In this document: positions 7,614 to 16,490 of the stretch, piece after piece
Layout of the letters: every line of letters starts with the position of its first letter
Numbering within the stretch: position 1 is the stretch's first letter
Origin: Arthrobacter sp. AQ5-06
Lineage (GTDB): Bacteria > Actinomycetota > Actinomycetes > Actinomycetales > Micrococcaceae
Assembly: GCF_003287955.1 (NCBI RefSeq)
Contig: NZ_QMKP01000005.1
Location: forward strand, 124,001-188,000
Direction: 5' to 3'
Length of the DNA: 64,000 nt
The notes under the pieces: model-generated
The model's input: the letters and a program-made list of their open reading frames with translations, nothing else
Told to the model about the DNA's origin: nothing
The model's database searches: none
Position numbers and translations under genes: made by a program

Positions 7614-8531
7614 GTGAAGTCTTCCCGTTCCGAGGCTTCCCAAGCACACGCGTCGGCGGGCAGGCGGCCAGCGCCCGCTCATCCGAGCCAACACGCAACT
7701 CAGCATGGAGTCCCCCATCCGGGGCCGGCAGCAATCCCGGACCGCAGACCCAACCCCGCACCGGGCGATCGTCCGGGCTCGGTGCCGGCGGCGAAAGCGG
7801 TCACCATCGGGATGGCCAGCGCCGAGGGGCTCATTCCCGATCTTGCCACTGGCGCAAAGGACCTGTCGGACTCCCTGGAGATACTGGTCCACCTAGGAGC
7901 GGCCACGCTGAGCCGGCTAGCGGGTGTCCCCATCGAATGCGCCCTGGTCCTAAACCGGGTCAAATGCGGCAAAACCATCGCCGGAACCGGCACGCAGACC
8001 GAACGGTTGGCCCGGTTGGAGCAGGAGTTCGGCGAGGGCCCCCTGCTGGAAGCCCTCGCCGGCACAGGTACCGCAGCAATGAACCATGTGGCCACCGACT
8101 TCCGCTGGGCACGCTACAGGCCGTACCTGCAGGACGCCGGGTTCAACAGCGTCCTGGGCCTCCGGCTTTCCCTGGACGAAGGAACCGAGGCCGCCCTCGC
8201 TTTCTTCGCAGCAAGCCCCCAGGTGTTCCCGCTGCCGGTGATCGCCGAGGCCATCGGCTTCACGGACATCGCGGCCCGCGGCCTCAGGCTGGTCCTTGAG
8301 TTGCAGTCGGCCAGCACCAGGGCGTCGGATCTGCAGTCAGCCTTGGAAAGCCGGACGTCCATCGACATTGCGTGCGGCGTCATCATGGCGCAGAACAGGT
8401 GCTCGTACAACGACGCGATTGACATCATCTCCAAGGCATCCAGCCACCGGAACGTCAAGCTCCGCAAGGTGGCTGAGGGCATCCTGGCGAACCTGCCGGG
8501 CGGTGCGCCGGACACTCATTTCGAGCACTAG
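7614..8531 (+). CDS. GAF and ANTAR domain transcription antitermination regulator
   Basis: The core starts near 7812 (MASAEGLIPDL). A GAF-type sensor follows (about VHLGAATLSRLAGVPIECAL to LGLRLSLDEG) and then a C-terminal ANTAR RNA-binding domain (SRTSIDIACGVIMAQNRCSYNDA to VAEGILANLPG). ANTAR proteins bind paired RNA hairpins and prevent transcription termination. The GTG at 7614 has GGGGAGG five bases before it and would add 66 mostly low-complexity, Pro/Arg/Ala-rich residues. Starting at 7812 would give the more usual 239-residue protein but has no clear ribosome site. Isolated between pseudogenes, with no partner kinase; the signal is unknown. Confidence 0.82.
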   Translation: MKSSRSEASQAHASAGRRPAPAHPSQHATQHGVPHPGPAAIPDRRPNPAPGDRPGSVPAAKAVTIGMASAEGLIPDLATGAKDLSDSLEILVHLGAATLSRLAGVPIECALVLNRVKCGKTIAGTGTQTERLARLEQEFGEGPLLEALAGTGTAAMNHVATDFRWARYRPYLQDAGFNSVLGLRLSLDEGTEAALAFFAASPQVFPLPVIAEAIGFTDIAARGLRLVLELQSASTRASDLQSALESRTSIDIACGVIMAQNRCSYNDAIDIISKASSHRNVKLRKVAEGILANLPGGAPDTHFEH

Positions 8532-8734
8532 GCTCCCGCCACGGGCTTTCCGGGTTTCCGCCGATGTATTTGACGGTGCTTCTCATGGATACTTCGGCGT
8601 AATAGCTCGGGAGCGTAATTTACGGCGCAGGTTCTAGCGGTTGCGCCTCGCGGCTCCGTGGCTGGGAAGCACCACTCTGAGGAAGATGCCGAGGAGGCCG
8701 CGCCCCGCCAGATTGGGGTCAGCAATCTCATGGC

Positions 8735-9050
8735 GAAGCCCGAGTACGAAGGCTGCCCGTCAGTCCGAAGAACGCGAGCTCGTCATCGACCAGCCCTTCG
8801 GGATTCTGCAGGGAATGTCCGCGGGCGATAAGCAGCAAATGCTCACGGACAGTCAGGGACGGAAAGAACAGGTCATCATCAAAGACCGCAGACACCTGCC
8901 GTCGAAACGGCACCGCATCAGGGTTCACCGGAAGCCCCCGCACCCTGACCTCGCCAGGCAAGGGAACCTGCCAGCCTACCGGCGCGAACTTTGCCGCTCG
9001 GCCCGGCTCCGGACAACGGCCCATTCGGCCGGGTCCACTGCCGCCGAACG
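8735..9050 (-). pseudogene. ABC transporter ATP-binding protein fragment
   Basis: The minus strand encodes VPLPGEVRVRGLPVNPDAV followed by RRQVSAVFDDDLFFPSLTVREH. This is the stretch between Walker A and the signature motif of an ABC ATPase. A damaged P-loop-like GPSGK appears upstream in another frame. The signature, Walker B and everything beyond are missing. The fragment ends a few dozen bases before the tRNA terminator, so the remains of a transporter gene lie directly downstream of the tRNA. Confidence 0.6.
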
Positions 9051-9052
9051 AA

Positions 9053-9085
9053 AGAAGACCAGAGACGGAGTGTCTCTGGTCTTCT
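9053..9085 (-). terminator. Terminator of the tRNA-Lys gene
   Basis: A perfect 14-bp stem (9053-9066 with 9072-9085, 5-nt loop), followed on the minus strand by TTTCG, stands eight bases after the tRNA 3' end. Position and strength fit intrinsic termination, although the T-run is short. Confidence 0.75.
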
Positions 9086-9092
9086 GCGTGGG

Positions 9093-9165
9093 TGGGCCCT
9101 GTGGGGATCGAACCCACGACCCACGGATTAAAAGTCCGATGCTCTACCAACTGAGCTAAAGGCCC
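9093..9165 (-). tRNA. tRNA-Lys (anticodon TTT)
   Basis: The minus strand reads GGGCCTTTAGCTCAGTTGG and continues through D-arm, anticodon loop CTTTTAA, variable loop and the T-arm GTTCGATCC. The acceptor strands GGGCCTT and AGGGCCC pair with one G-U, and the discriminator is A. The terminal CCA is not encoded in full (CC follows). Anticodon TTT assigns lysine. Confidence 0.97.
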
Positions 9166-9356
9166 CAGCTGACCGTCAAATGACCGATCAGCCCAGTCCA
9201 TTTCTGGACGTAAAATACTTTACCCCACACACGGGGCGGCTTTGGCACGCAGGCGCGCGCCGCCGTCGTACGTTCCGGATTCCGCACAGCGTCACCGGCG
9301 CTGGAACGGCGCATCCTGGCTGCGAACAGCACTCGATTTCCCGCACGGCACAGGAG

Positions 9357-9362
9357 TAGCGT
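9357..9362 (+). promoter_or_regulatory. -10 box for a leaderless start (TAGCGT)
   Basis: TAGCGT is followed by six bases and then the ATG at 9369, with no ribosome site in a leader. The same geometry occurs at 16478, 17710, 24525 (minus), 26599, 30684 (minus), 36172, 37104, 37994 and 49208 (minus). Confidence 0.55.
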
Positions 9363-9368
9363 GGGGGC

Positions 9369-10028
9369 ATGAGCGAACAAGCAGGACCCAGTCACTACGG
9401 CGGAGCCAACCGGCATCACAAGCCCAAGCCGTTCGCCCCCATCGACTTTGAACCGTTCGTAGGCGGTCCGGATCCTGCGCGCGTCTCCGAGGCCGCACAC
9501 CTCGCCGCCCAGGCGCTGGTGCGGCACGGACGCGACAGCGACGACCCCGTCATCACCGAACGCCTGGTCAAGCTGACGGACGAACAGGGTCTGGATGCCA
9601 TCGCGGAAATGTGGGCCGAAAGCCCGGCGCGTTCGCTGCCCGGCGCCCTCTGGCGGCTGTACGCCCTGCGCGCCGCCACCGTCCAGGACCCCGAACGGAT
9701 ATCCGTGTACTTCCGCGCAGGCAAGGACACCGCGCAGGTTTCCCATGTGGTGGCCGGCGCCGCCGAGCCGCCGGGAGCCGAGGAAATGCGGACCATGGCT
9801 GACGCCATTCTCTCCGGAGCGTTCGACGGCGAGTTCGACGTCGCGCTGGAGCGTTCCGCCGCCTTCTGCCGCGTGGTGGCGCTCGGCCAGGCGACGATAG
9901 CCGACGGCGCCGAGCTCGGCAACGAAGCCCACGCGAGCAAGCTCACGCGCAACTCGCACCAGCTCGTGAAGACCGCTGAGGACCTTGAGCACGCGGCAAA
10001 TGCCTGGCGCCTGGGCGAGCTCGACTGA
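9369..10028 (+). CDS. Uncharacterised actinobacterial protein
   Basis: A soluble, mostly helical 219-residue protein rich in Ala and acidic residues, with no signal peptide or membrane segment. I do not recognise a functional domain. Segments such as FEPFVGGPDPARV, SLPGALWRLYALRA and NSHQLVKTAEDLEHAANAWRLGELD look conserved, and as I recall similar proteins in Arthrobacter relatives carry the doubtful name 'RNA polymerase subunit beta'; nothing in the sequence supports polymerase function. The start is supported by a -10 box six bases before the ATG (leaderless). It stands alone between tRNA-Lys and the phosphate genes. Confidence 0.8.
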   Translation: MSEQAGPSHYGGANRHHKPKPFAPIDFEPFVGGPDPARVSEAAHLAAQALVRHGRDSDDPVITERLVKLTDEQGLDAIAEMWAESPARSLPGALWRLYALRAATVQDPERISVYFRAGKDTAQVSHVVAGAAEPPGAEEMRTMADAILSGAFDGEFDVALERSAAFCRVVALGQATIADGAELGNEAHASKLTRNSHQLVKTAEDLEHAANAWRLGELD

Positions 10029-10295
10029 ACCACCGGCGCCGATCTGTCAATGTTGACTTGGGCCAAGCAACGTAGAACACTGAAACTGGTGTCGAGCCGC
10101 GAAACCCCCGGGCTTCAACAATTAGCCGCCTAGAGCGGCCTACCGCCGAGAGGCGTATCCGGTTCGGCACCATTTTTCATGCCTGTTTACAGGCCGCGGG
10201 CACCGGCCGGTAGAATCAACACAGCTGCTGGCCTGCGTCAAGTCACAAGTGGGCGGCCCCGCCCCCTGCACATCCCCGGAGACCGGTATCCCAAC

Positions 10296-10913
10296 GTGAA
10301 GCTGCGCCTTTTTCCCCAGGAGCCCGCCGGGCTGACCCTGCTTTCCCAGATGGCCCAGCAAATTGTGCATGCCAGCGCCACCATGGCCGAGATCCTAGGC
10401 GTACCCGCCACTGAGCACGCCAAGCTGGTGGACGACATGCACAACCACGAGGCCAAGTCCGCCGAGTTGCACTTTGCCTTGCTGACCCACATGCGCACGA
10501 GCTTTGTGAACCCGCTCCCCCGCGACGACATGTACGCACTGTCCCGCTACCTCAACGAGGCCCTCGAAAAACTGGATGGTGCCGCGGAACTTGTGTCCCT
10601 GTATCAGCTCGACCGCCTGCCGCGGCGGGCCGCAGACCAGCTCGAGATCATCAGCCGGCAGGCCGAGCTCACCGTGGACGCCATGCGCCGGCTCAACAAC
10701 CTCGACGACCTCGAGGACTACTGGATCGAGATTCTCAGGCTCGCCAAACGCGCGGAACGGACCCACCGGATCTGGGTAGCGGACATGATCCGGGACATGA
10801 AGTGGGCGCAGTATTCCCGTAACCGCGACGTCGCCAACCAGTTGGTCGAAGTCACCAAGGACATGCGCCGCATCGCTACCCAGGTAGGCAGCATTATCGT
10901 CAAGGAATCCTGA
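10296..10913 (+). CDS. DUF47 (PhoU-like) phosphate transport accessory protein
   Basis: A 205-residue helical protein of the DUF47/PhoU-like family (MKLRLFPQEPAGLTLLSQMA at the start; repeated helices with HNHEAKSAELH). DUF47 proteins are usually encoded directly before Pit transporters and modulate them, and here the pit GTG follows one base after this stop. The GTG at 10296 is used because homology begins there; 39 upstream in-frame codons look non-coding. About 85-110 bases upstream a TTTACA and TAGAAT pair (10186-10191 and 10211-10216, 19-bp spacing) may be the promoter. It includes an inverted repeat GCCTGTTTACAGGC that could be an operator. Confidence 0.88.
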   Translation: MKLRLFPQEPAGLTLLSQMAQQIVHASATMAEILGVPATEHAKLVDDMHNHEAKSAELHFALLTHMRTSFVNPLPRDDMYALSRYLNEALEKLDGAAELVSLYQLDRLPRRAADQLEIISRQAELTVDAMRRLNNLDDLEDYWIEILRLAKRAERTHRIWVADMIRDMKWAQYSRNRDVANQLVEVTKDMRRIATQVGSIIVKES

Positions 10914-10914
10914 C

Positions 10915-11928
10915 GTGACAGCAGTGATTTTCGGCGTTGTGGTCCTGTTGACCGCAACGTTTGCCTTCCTCAACGGCTTCAGGGACGTCTCCACGTCCGT
11001 GGCGTTGGCTGTCCGCACCAGGGCGCTCACGCCCAGCGTGGCCGTGCTGCTGGCCGCCTTTTTCAACTTCGTGGGCGCCCTGATCAGCGCCACCGTAGCG
11101 GTTGTCATCAGCCACACCTGGATCCACCTGCCGGATGGCCAAAGCGGCCTCAGCATCCTGGTGGCAGCCTTGGCCAGCGCCTGCGCCTGGGGACTGCTCA
11201 TGTGGTGGCGCGGCATCCCCGCGTCCTCCACGCACGCCCTGGTGGGCGGGCTGGCCGGGGCCGGACTCGCCAGCCTGGCCGTGGGCGGAGTGGGAGTAGG
11301 CGGCGTCGACCAGTCCCTGCTGGTCCAAGTTCTCCTGCCGCTGCTGCTCTCGCCCGCCGTCGCCTACATTGGCGCGTACCTGTTGGTTTTCCCGGTGACC
11401 TGGGCGGCCCGGTATGCCCAGCCCAACGTCATTAACCAGCGCTTCCGCCGCAGCCAGGCCATCGCGGCCGGCGCCGTGGCGTTCGGCCACGGCCTGCAGG
11501 ACGGCCAGCGGGTGGGTGCCGTACTGCTGCTTGCCCTGCTAGCGGCAGGCTATTCCGACGGCGAGAGCATCCCCCTGTGGGTGGCGCTGGTGTCCGCCCT
11601 GATGATCACAGTCGGAACGCTATTTGGCGGCTGGCGGATCTCCCACACCATCGGCTACAAGATCACCAGGGTGGACCCGTTGCGGGGCTCCGTGGCCCAG
11701 ACTTTCAGCGCGGCGATGCTGTTTCTCGGGGCGATCGCACTTCAGTGGCCCCTCTCCACGACTCACACGGTGACCGCGTCAGTGTTGGGGGCCGGCGAGA
11801 ACCAGCACTTCTCAGTCACCAACCGGAAGCTGGTCATGCAGATCCTGGCGCTGTGGGTCCTCACCCCCGCGGCAACCGCGGCCGGGGCGTTCGTGCTGGC
11901 CCTGGCGCTGTCACCGTTGGCGGCCTGA
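10915..11928 (+). CDS. pit: Inorganic phosphate transporter, PiT family
   Basis: A 337-residue membrane protein with about ten hydrophobic segments and the duplicated PiT signatures: FAFLNGFRDVSTSVALAVRT near the start and FGHGLQDGQRVGAVLL in the second half, plus GIPASSTHALVGG and PLSTTHTVTAS. It carries out low-affinity, ion-coupled phosphate uptake. The GTG start lies one base after the DUF47 stop, so the pair is an operon. It runs toward the pst operon, and the two meet at a shared hairpin. One chromosomal site thus holds both the low- and high-affinity uptake systems. Confidence 0.93.
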   Translation: MTAVIFGVVVLLTATFAFLNGFRDVSTSVALAVRTRALTPSVAVLLAAFFNFVGALISATVAVVISHTWIHLPDGQSGLSILVAALASACAWGLLMWWRGIPASSTHALVGGLAGAGLASLAVGGVGVGGVDQSLLVQVLLPLLLSPAVAYIGAYLLVFPVTWAARYAQPNVINQRFRRSQAIAAGAVAFGHGLQDGQRVGAVLLLALLAAGYSDGESIPLWVALVSALMITVGTLFGGWRISHTIGYKITRVDPLRGSVAQTFSAAMLFLGAIALQWPLSTTHTVTASVLGAGENQHFSVTNRKLVMQILALWVLTPAATAAGAFVLALALSPLAA

Positions 11929-11982
11929 AGGCGGCCTAAGCGCAGCACCGTTGCGTAACGCAGCACCCTTGGCTTAAACACC

Positions 11983-12046
11983 GCATCGATTGCTCCGGCA
12001 GTGCGCTTCTGAGCTGTCAAAAGGGCGCTGCCGGAGCAACCGATGC
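11983..12046. terminator. Bidirectional terminator-like hairpin between pit and pstB
   Basis: Arms of 19 bp with one G-T mismatch (11983-12001 and 12028-12046) and a 26-nt loop lie between two convergent operons. There is no strong T-run on either side, but placement between two gene ends supports a termination or 3'-end role. Confidence 0.6.
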
Positions 12047-12127
12047 AAGGGGTGTCCGGGAGCCGGTGCCGGGCCCACAGCCGAAGGGGTCCCCGGGTGA
12101 GCTTGCGAGCCTGGGGGCGGCTGGGGA

Positions 12128-12907
12128 CTATCCGAAGCGGCCGGAGACGTAGTCCTCGGTGGCCTTCACGGTGGGGTTACTGAAGATGTTCTGGGTGTTC
12201 CCGTATTCGATCAGCTTGCCCGGCTTGCCGGTACCGGCGATATTAAAGAACGCCGTCTTATCCGAAACACGGGCGGCCTGCTGCATGTTGTGGGTCACGA
12301 TCACCACGGTGTACTGGTCCTTGAGATCGTTGATGAGGTCCTCGATGGCCAGCGTGGAGATCGGGTCCAGCGCCGAGCACGGCTCGTCCATGAGGATCAC
12401 CTGCGGTTCCACGGCAATGGCACGGGCGATGCAGAGGCGCTGCTGCTGGCCGCCTGACAGGCCGGATCCGGGCTTCTCCAGGCGGTCCTTGACCTCGTTC
12501 CAGAGGTTGGCGCTCTGGAGGGATCTCTCCACCAGGACGTCGGCCTCGCCCTTGGAGATCTTCTTGTTGTTCAGCTTCACGCCAGCCAGCACGTTGTCCC
12601 GGATGGACATGGTGGGGAACGGGTTGGGCCGCTGGAAGACCATGCCGATCTGCGAGCGCACGGTCACCGGGTCCACGCCGGGGCCGTAGAGGTTTTCGCC
12701 GTCCATCAGGACTTCGCCTTCGACGCGGGCGCCAGGCAGAACCTCGTGCATGCGGTTCAGGGTGCGCAGGAACGTGGACTTGCCACAGCCTGAGGGGCCG
12801 ATGAAGGCCGTCACGGACTTGGCCTCGATGTTGATGCTGATATCCTCCACGGCCAGAAAATCGCCGTAGTACACGTTCAGGTCTTTGACGTCGATGCGCT
12901 TAGACAT
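12128..12907 (-). CDS. pstB: Phosphate ABC transporter ATP-binding protein PstB
   Basis: A 259-residue ABC ATPase with Walker [10 protein letters not shown] (about 37-45), Q-loop [11 protein letters not shown], signature LSGGQQQRL and Walker [14 protein letters not shown]. The [17 protein letters not shown] stretch and full length are diagnostic of PstB. It powers PstCA-mediated high-affinity phosphate import. Last gene of pstSCAB; a 79-base spacer separates it from pstA, so it probably also depends on readthrough. No phoU follows; the DUF47 gene nearby belongs to Pit. Confidence 0.96.
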   Translation of the reverse strand: MSKRIDVKDLNVYYGDFLAVEDISINIEAKSVTAFIGPSGCGKSTFLRTLNRMHEVLPGARVEGEVLMDGENLYGPGVDPVTVRSQIGMVFQRPNPFPTMSIRDNVLAGVKLNNKKISKGEADVLVERSLQSANLWNEVKDRLEKPGSGLSGGQQQRLCIARAIAVEPQVILMDEPCSALDPISTLAIEDLINDLKDQYTVVIVTHNMQQAARVSDKTAFFNIAGTGKPGKLIEYGNTQNIFSNPTVKATEDYVSGRFG

Positions 12908-12986
12908 GGTGTTCCTTCACTTGCTGGGGTACGGATTGAAGTCTAGGGTTTGGCCGCGAGGACCGGAATGGCCTGCTGAAAAATTT

Positions 12987-14099
12987 TCAACGGCCGGACT
13001 TGGGGGCAAAGATCCTGGCGATCAGCCGGGCGCCAAGGTTCAGGACCATCACCAGGATGATCAGCACAAGGGCGGCGCCCCACGCCCGCTGCGAAGACGG
13101 GTCCGGGTTGGCCGGTGATGTGGGGTTCAGGATCTGGGTGTAGATGAATGTGGGCAGGGAGGCAATCCAGCCACCGAATACGTTGTTGTTGATGCTGGTG
13201 GCGAACCCGGCGGTGACCAGGATGGGCGCAGTCTCGCCGATCACGCGGGCGATCGCCAAGGTGACGCCGGACGCGATGCCGGAGATCGCCGTCGGGATCA
13301 CCACCTTCAGGATGGTGCGCCACTTGCGCACACCAAGCGCGTATGCCGCTTCGCGCAGTTCGTTGGGAACGATCTTGAGCATTTCCTCGCTGGAACGCAC
13401 CACTACGGGGATCATCAGGACGGAAAGCGCGACGGCGGCGACGGCACCGGTTTTGGTGCCGGGCCCCACCACCGCGAAGAAGAACGCTGCGGCGAACAGG
13501 CCGGCCACGATGGACGGGATGCCGGTCATCACGTCCACAAAGAAGGTGATGGCGCGGGCCAGGCGGCCGTCATTGCCGTACTCCACCAGGTAAATGGCGG
13601 TCAGCAGGCCGACGGGCACGGAGATCACGGTGGCTACCAGCGTGATCTGGATGGTGCCCAACAGTGCGTGGTAGATGCCACCGACCACAGGGGCGCCGTC
13701 TTCGACTGCCCGGTTGTCGTAGACGCCCGTGACGCCGTTCATGGAGCTGGTGAGGAAGCCCGGGGCGATCAGGCCGGGAACTCCGTTGACCAGCACCGTC
13801 CAGATCACGGAGATCAGCGGAAGCAGCGCGATCAGGAACGAGCCCACCACCAGGCAGGTGGCCAGCTTGTCCTTGGCTTTGCGGGAGCCTTCCACCACGG
13901 CGCTCCAGCCCACCAGTCCGGCGGCGAAGAGGATGGCCGAGACGATGCCCCAGCCGAAGGCGTTGAACCCGACCAGTGCCAGGATTGCGGCGCCCACGAT
14001 GAGCGCGAGCGCCAGGACGACGTACGGCGCAAATGCAGGCAACTGGCCCTTGGTCAGGGCAGAACGCTTACTGCGCACGGGAGTGAGAGTGGAGGACAT
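12987..14099 (-). CDS. pstA: Phosphate ABC transporter permease PstA
   Basis: A 370-residue inner-membrane permease. It has an extra N-terminal hydrophobic region (about 25-115) before the usual core, common in actinobacterial PstA. The EAA loop REAAYALGVRKWRTI and the following ARVIGETAPILV mark the family. The ATG at 14099 abuts the pstC stop at 14100, so pstC and pstA are coupled. Together with PstC it forms the phosphate channel fed by PstS. Confidence 0.95.
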   Translation of the reverse strand: MSSTLTPVRSKRSALTKGQLPAFAPYVVLALALIVGAAILALVGFNAFGWGIVSAILFAAGLVGWSAVVEGSRKAKDKLATCLVVGSFLIALLPLISVIWTVLVNGVPGLIAPGFLTSSMNGVTGVYDNRAVEDGAPVVGGIYHALLGTIQITLVATVISVPVGLLTAIYLVEYGNDGRLARAITFFVDVMTGIPSIVAGLFAAAFFFAVVGPGTKTGAVAAVALSVLMIPVVVRSSEEMLKIVPNELREAAYALGVRKWRTILKVVIPTAISGIASGVTLAIARVIGETAPILVTAGFATSINNNVFGGWIASLPTFIYTQILNPTSPANPDPSSQRAWGAALVLIILVMVLNLGARLIARIFAPKSGR

Positions 14100-15032
14100 T
14101 TAGTTTGCTCCCGAGAATTCTTTGTGCCGGGTGATGATCCAGCGGGCGAACATGTTGACTCCCAGGGTGATCACAAAAAGGACCAGGCCGGCAGCGATCA
14201 GCGTGCTGACCTTCAGGCCGCTGGCTTCGGGGAAGTTCAGGGCGATTTCCGCGGCGATGGTCTGGTTGCCGGACGTAATCAGGCTGGCGGTCAGGGCACC
14301 GGAGGAGAGAACCAGGGCAACAGCCATGGTCTCACCCAGCGCACGGCCCAGGCCCAGCATGACGGCACTGATGATGCCCGGGCGGGCGAAGGGCAGGACC
14401 GACATCTTAATCATTTCCCAGCGCGTGGCGCCGAGGGCCAGGGCGGCTTCCTCGTGGAGCTTGGGCGTCTGCAGGAAGATTTCACGGCTCAGGGACGTGA
14501 TGATCGGAAGCACCATCACCGAGAGCACAATGCCCGCGGTCAGGATGGTTTTGCCGGTGGCAGAGGCGGGGCCCTGGAAGATGGGCAGCCAGCCCATGTT
14601 CTCGGCCAGCCAGTTGTAGGCCGGGGAGATTTCCTTGGCGAGGAACGCCGCGCCCCAGGCGCCATAAACCACTGACGGGATGGCGGCCAGCAGGTCCACT
14701 ATGTAGCCAAGGCCGGAGGCGAGTCCGCGCGGGGCGAAGTGCGAGATGAACAGGGCCACGCCGATTGCGACGGGTGTTGCGATCACCAGGGCGATGACGG
14801 CTGCAATGAGGGTGCCAATGACGATCGGCCAGATGTAGGCGAAAAAGCCTTCGCCGCCCTGGATCTCGGCAGCCGGGGCGGTCAGCGCCGGGATGGCCTG
14901 GACGACAAGGAACAAGGCCACGCCGAACAGGACGGCGAGGATGAGGCACCCGGCGGCCAGGGCTGCGCCGGAAAAGATCTTATCCCCGGCGCGGCCTGCG
15001 CCCTGGGAACTACTCAGCGGGGTGGCGGTCAT
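14100..15032 (-). CDS. pstC: Phosphate ABC transporter permease PstC
   Basis: A 310-residue permease with six or more membrane segments and the EAA loop HEEAALALGATRWEMI followed by GRALGETMAVALVL, typical of PstC. It is separated from pstS by a strong hairpin (15079-15120), which probably reduces downstream expression relative to the abundant binding protein. It abuts pstA without a gap. Confidence 0.95.
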   Translation of the reverse strand: MTATPLSSSQGAGRAGDKIFSGAALAAGCLILAVLFGVALFLVVQAIPALTAPAAEIQGGEGFFAYIWPIVIGTLIAAVIALVIATPVAIGVALFISHFAPRGLASGLGYIVDLLAAIPSVVYGAWGAAFLAKEISPAYNWLAENMGWLPIFQGPASATGKTILTAGIVLSVMVLPIITSLSREIFLQTPKLHEEAALALGATRWEMIKMSVLPFARPGIISAVMLGLGRALGETMAVALVLSSGALTASLITSGNQTIAAEIALNFPEASGLKVSTLIAAGLVLFVITLGVNMFARWIITRHKEFSGAN

Positions 15033-15078
15033 TCCAGACCCTTCGGTTGTGGGTGGTGCCTAAATCGAGCTTACAAAG

Positions 15079-15120
15079 CCAAGTTCCCCGCCCCGCCTCT
15101 CGGCGTGGCGGGGAACTTGG
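15079..15120 (-). terminator. Hairpin (partial terminator or mRNA stabiliser) between pstS and pstC
   Basis: A perfect 14-bp stem (15079-15092 with 15107-15120, 14-nt loop) lies 14 bases after the pstS stop. The following minus-strand bases, CTTTGTAAG, give only a weak T-run. This fits attenuation between a highly expressed pstS and its transporter genes. Confidence 0.7.
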
Positions 15121-15134
15121 TTCAGGGACAGGTA

Positions 15135-16256
15135 CTAGGACTTTACCTTGATGGATTCGATAGCCTTGACGGCCTTCTCGGCGAGGGCCGGGGAGAGCGG
15201 TGCGGACTTCGCCGAGTCGGCAGCTGCCTTCTGGCCTGCGTCGGAAACTACGTAGCTTTCGAAGGCCTTGACGAGGTCAACGGTTTCCTGCTTGTCGTAG
15301 GTGGTGCAGACAACGTGGTAGGAAACCAGGACGACCGGGTAGGCGCCGGCTGCGGCGGTCTTGCGGTCCAGCTTGATGGCGACGTCGGTGGCGGAGCGGC
15401 CTTCGACGGGCTTGCCGGCTTCAACGGCCTTGGCAGCGGCGTCGGCGGAGATCTTGACGAACTCCTCGCCCACCTTGATGGACGCGGTGCCCAGCTTGCC
15501 TCCCACGGCGGAGTCATCCGCGTAGGTCACGGCGCCCGGGGTGTCGGTAACGGTCTTGACGACGCCGGAGGTTCCCTTGGCGTTCTCGCCCTGCAGGGCT
15601 GCGGGCCAGATGCCGGCAGCCTTGTCGGTCCAGACATCGGCAGCAGCCGCGGCCAGGTAATCAGTGAAGTTAGTGGTGGTACCGGAATCGTCAGAGCGGT
15701 TCACCGGGGTGACCTTGAGGTCCGGGAGGGTGACGCCCGGGTTCAGGGCCGCGATCGCGGGATCGTTCCAGTTGGCGACCTGGCCACGGAAGATCTTAGC
15801 CACGGTGGCGGCGTCAAGCTTCAGCTCGGTGAGGCCGGGGAGGTTGAACGCCACAGCGATCGGGGAGATGTAGACCGGGATGTTGACGGCGCCTTCGGGG
15901 CCGCACTTGGCCTTGGAGCTGGCCAGCTCTTCATCCTTGAGGTACGCGTCCGAGCCGGCGAACTGGGCCGAGCCGTCGATGATGGCCTTGCGGCCTGCGC
16001 CGGAACCGTCCGGGGAGTACTGCACGGTGGCGCCGGGGTTGGCGGTGGCGAAGCCGGCCTTCCAGGCGTCCATGGCTGCGCCGGTGGAGGAAGCTCCGAT
16101 GCCGGTCAGCGTGCCGGTGACCTTGGGGCCGGCAGAAGTCTGGTTGCCTGTAGGCGTGGTGCCCGTGGCGTTGTCTGAACCGCAGGCGGTGAGCGCGAGT
16201 GCGCCGGCTGCGATTACAGCGATAGCCGCGTGGCGGCCGAAACGGAGTGCCTTCAC
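15135..16256 (-). CDS. pstS: Phosphate-binding lipoprotein PstS
   Basis: A 373-residue periplasmic-type binding protein with a lipoprotein signal ending ALALTACGSDN (Cys lipidated). Mature motifs fit PstS: GIGASSTGAAMDAWKAGF, YSPDGSGAGRKAI, FAGSDAYL, and TPVNRSDDSGTTTNFTDYL, the phosphate-binding Ser/Arg/Asp region. GTG start at 16256 with GGAAGGGG upstream. First gene of pstSCAB. A palindrome at 16332-16348 lies in the promoter region; phosphate control through PhoPR would be expected from family knowledge but no certain Pho box is seen. Confidence 0.96.
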   Translation of the reverse strand: MKALRFGRHAAIAVIAAGALALTACGSDNATGTTPTGNQTSAGPKVTGTLTGIGASSTGAAMDAWKAGFATANPGATVQYSPDGSGAGRKAIIDGSAQFAGSDAYLKDEELASSKAKCGPEGAVNIPVYISPIAVAFNLPGLTELKLDAATVAKIFRGQVANWNDPAIAALNPGVTLPDLKVTPVNRSDDSGTTTNFTDYLAAAAADVWTDKAAGIWPAALQGENAKGTSGVVKTVTDTPGAVTYADDSAVGGKLGTASIKVGEEFVKISADAAAKAVEAGKPVEGRSATDVAIKLDRKTAAAGAYPVVLVSYHVVCTTYDKQETVDLVKAFESYVVSDAGQKAAADSAKSAPLSPALAEKAVKAIESIKVKS

Positions 16257-16331
16257 TAGATGTACCCCTTCCAGGGATATTCAGTAGCGGGCAGGGCCGG
16301 AGACGCCCTGCAGCGCGATGCGTACGTTTTG

Positions 16332-16348
16332 TACCTTCAATGAAGGTA
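16332..16348. promoter_or_regulatory. Palindrome in the pstS promoter region
   Basis: TACCTTCA, one central base, TGAAGGTA: perfect 8-bp arms located 76-92 bases upstream of the pstS GTG. It is placed like an operator. It does not match the tandem GTTCA-type PhoP boxes closely, so the cognate factor is left open. Confidence 0.4.
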
Positions 16349-16477
16349 TGGGCCGTAGGTAACGGGACGGGCAGCCATGGGTGAACAGAAGATTAACGAC
16401 GGCGGCATATTGGCTTACAACTGCTGCGTCACCATTGCGCACGCCACACTTTCGGTCTTAGGTGCCCGGGCGGCAAA

Positions 16478-16483
16478 TAGACT
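16478..16483 (+). promoter_or_regulatory. -10 box for a leaderless start (TAGACT)
   Basis: TAGACT lies seven bases before the ATG of the FUSC-family gene. The GGAGG in the gap is only two bases from the ATG and so is unlikely to act as a ribosome site. Confidence 0.5.
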
Positions 16484-16490
16484 GGAGGGC

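Noticed and set aside
9093..9165. tRNA-Lys as an integration site of a mobile island
   Set aside because: No integrase gene and no repeat of the tRNA 3' end was seen nearby.
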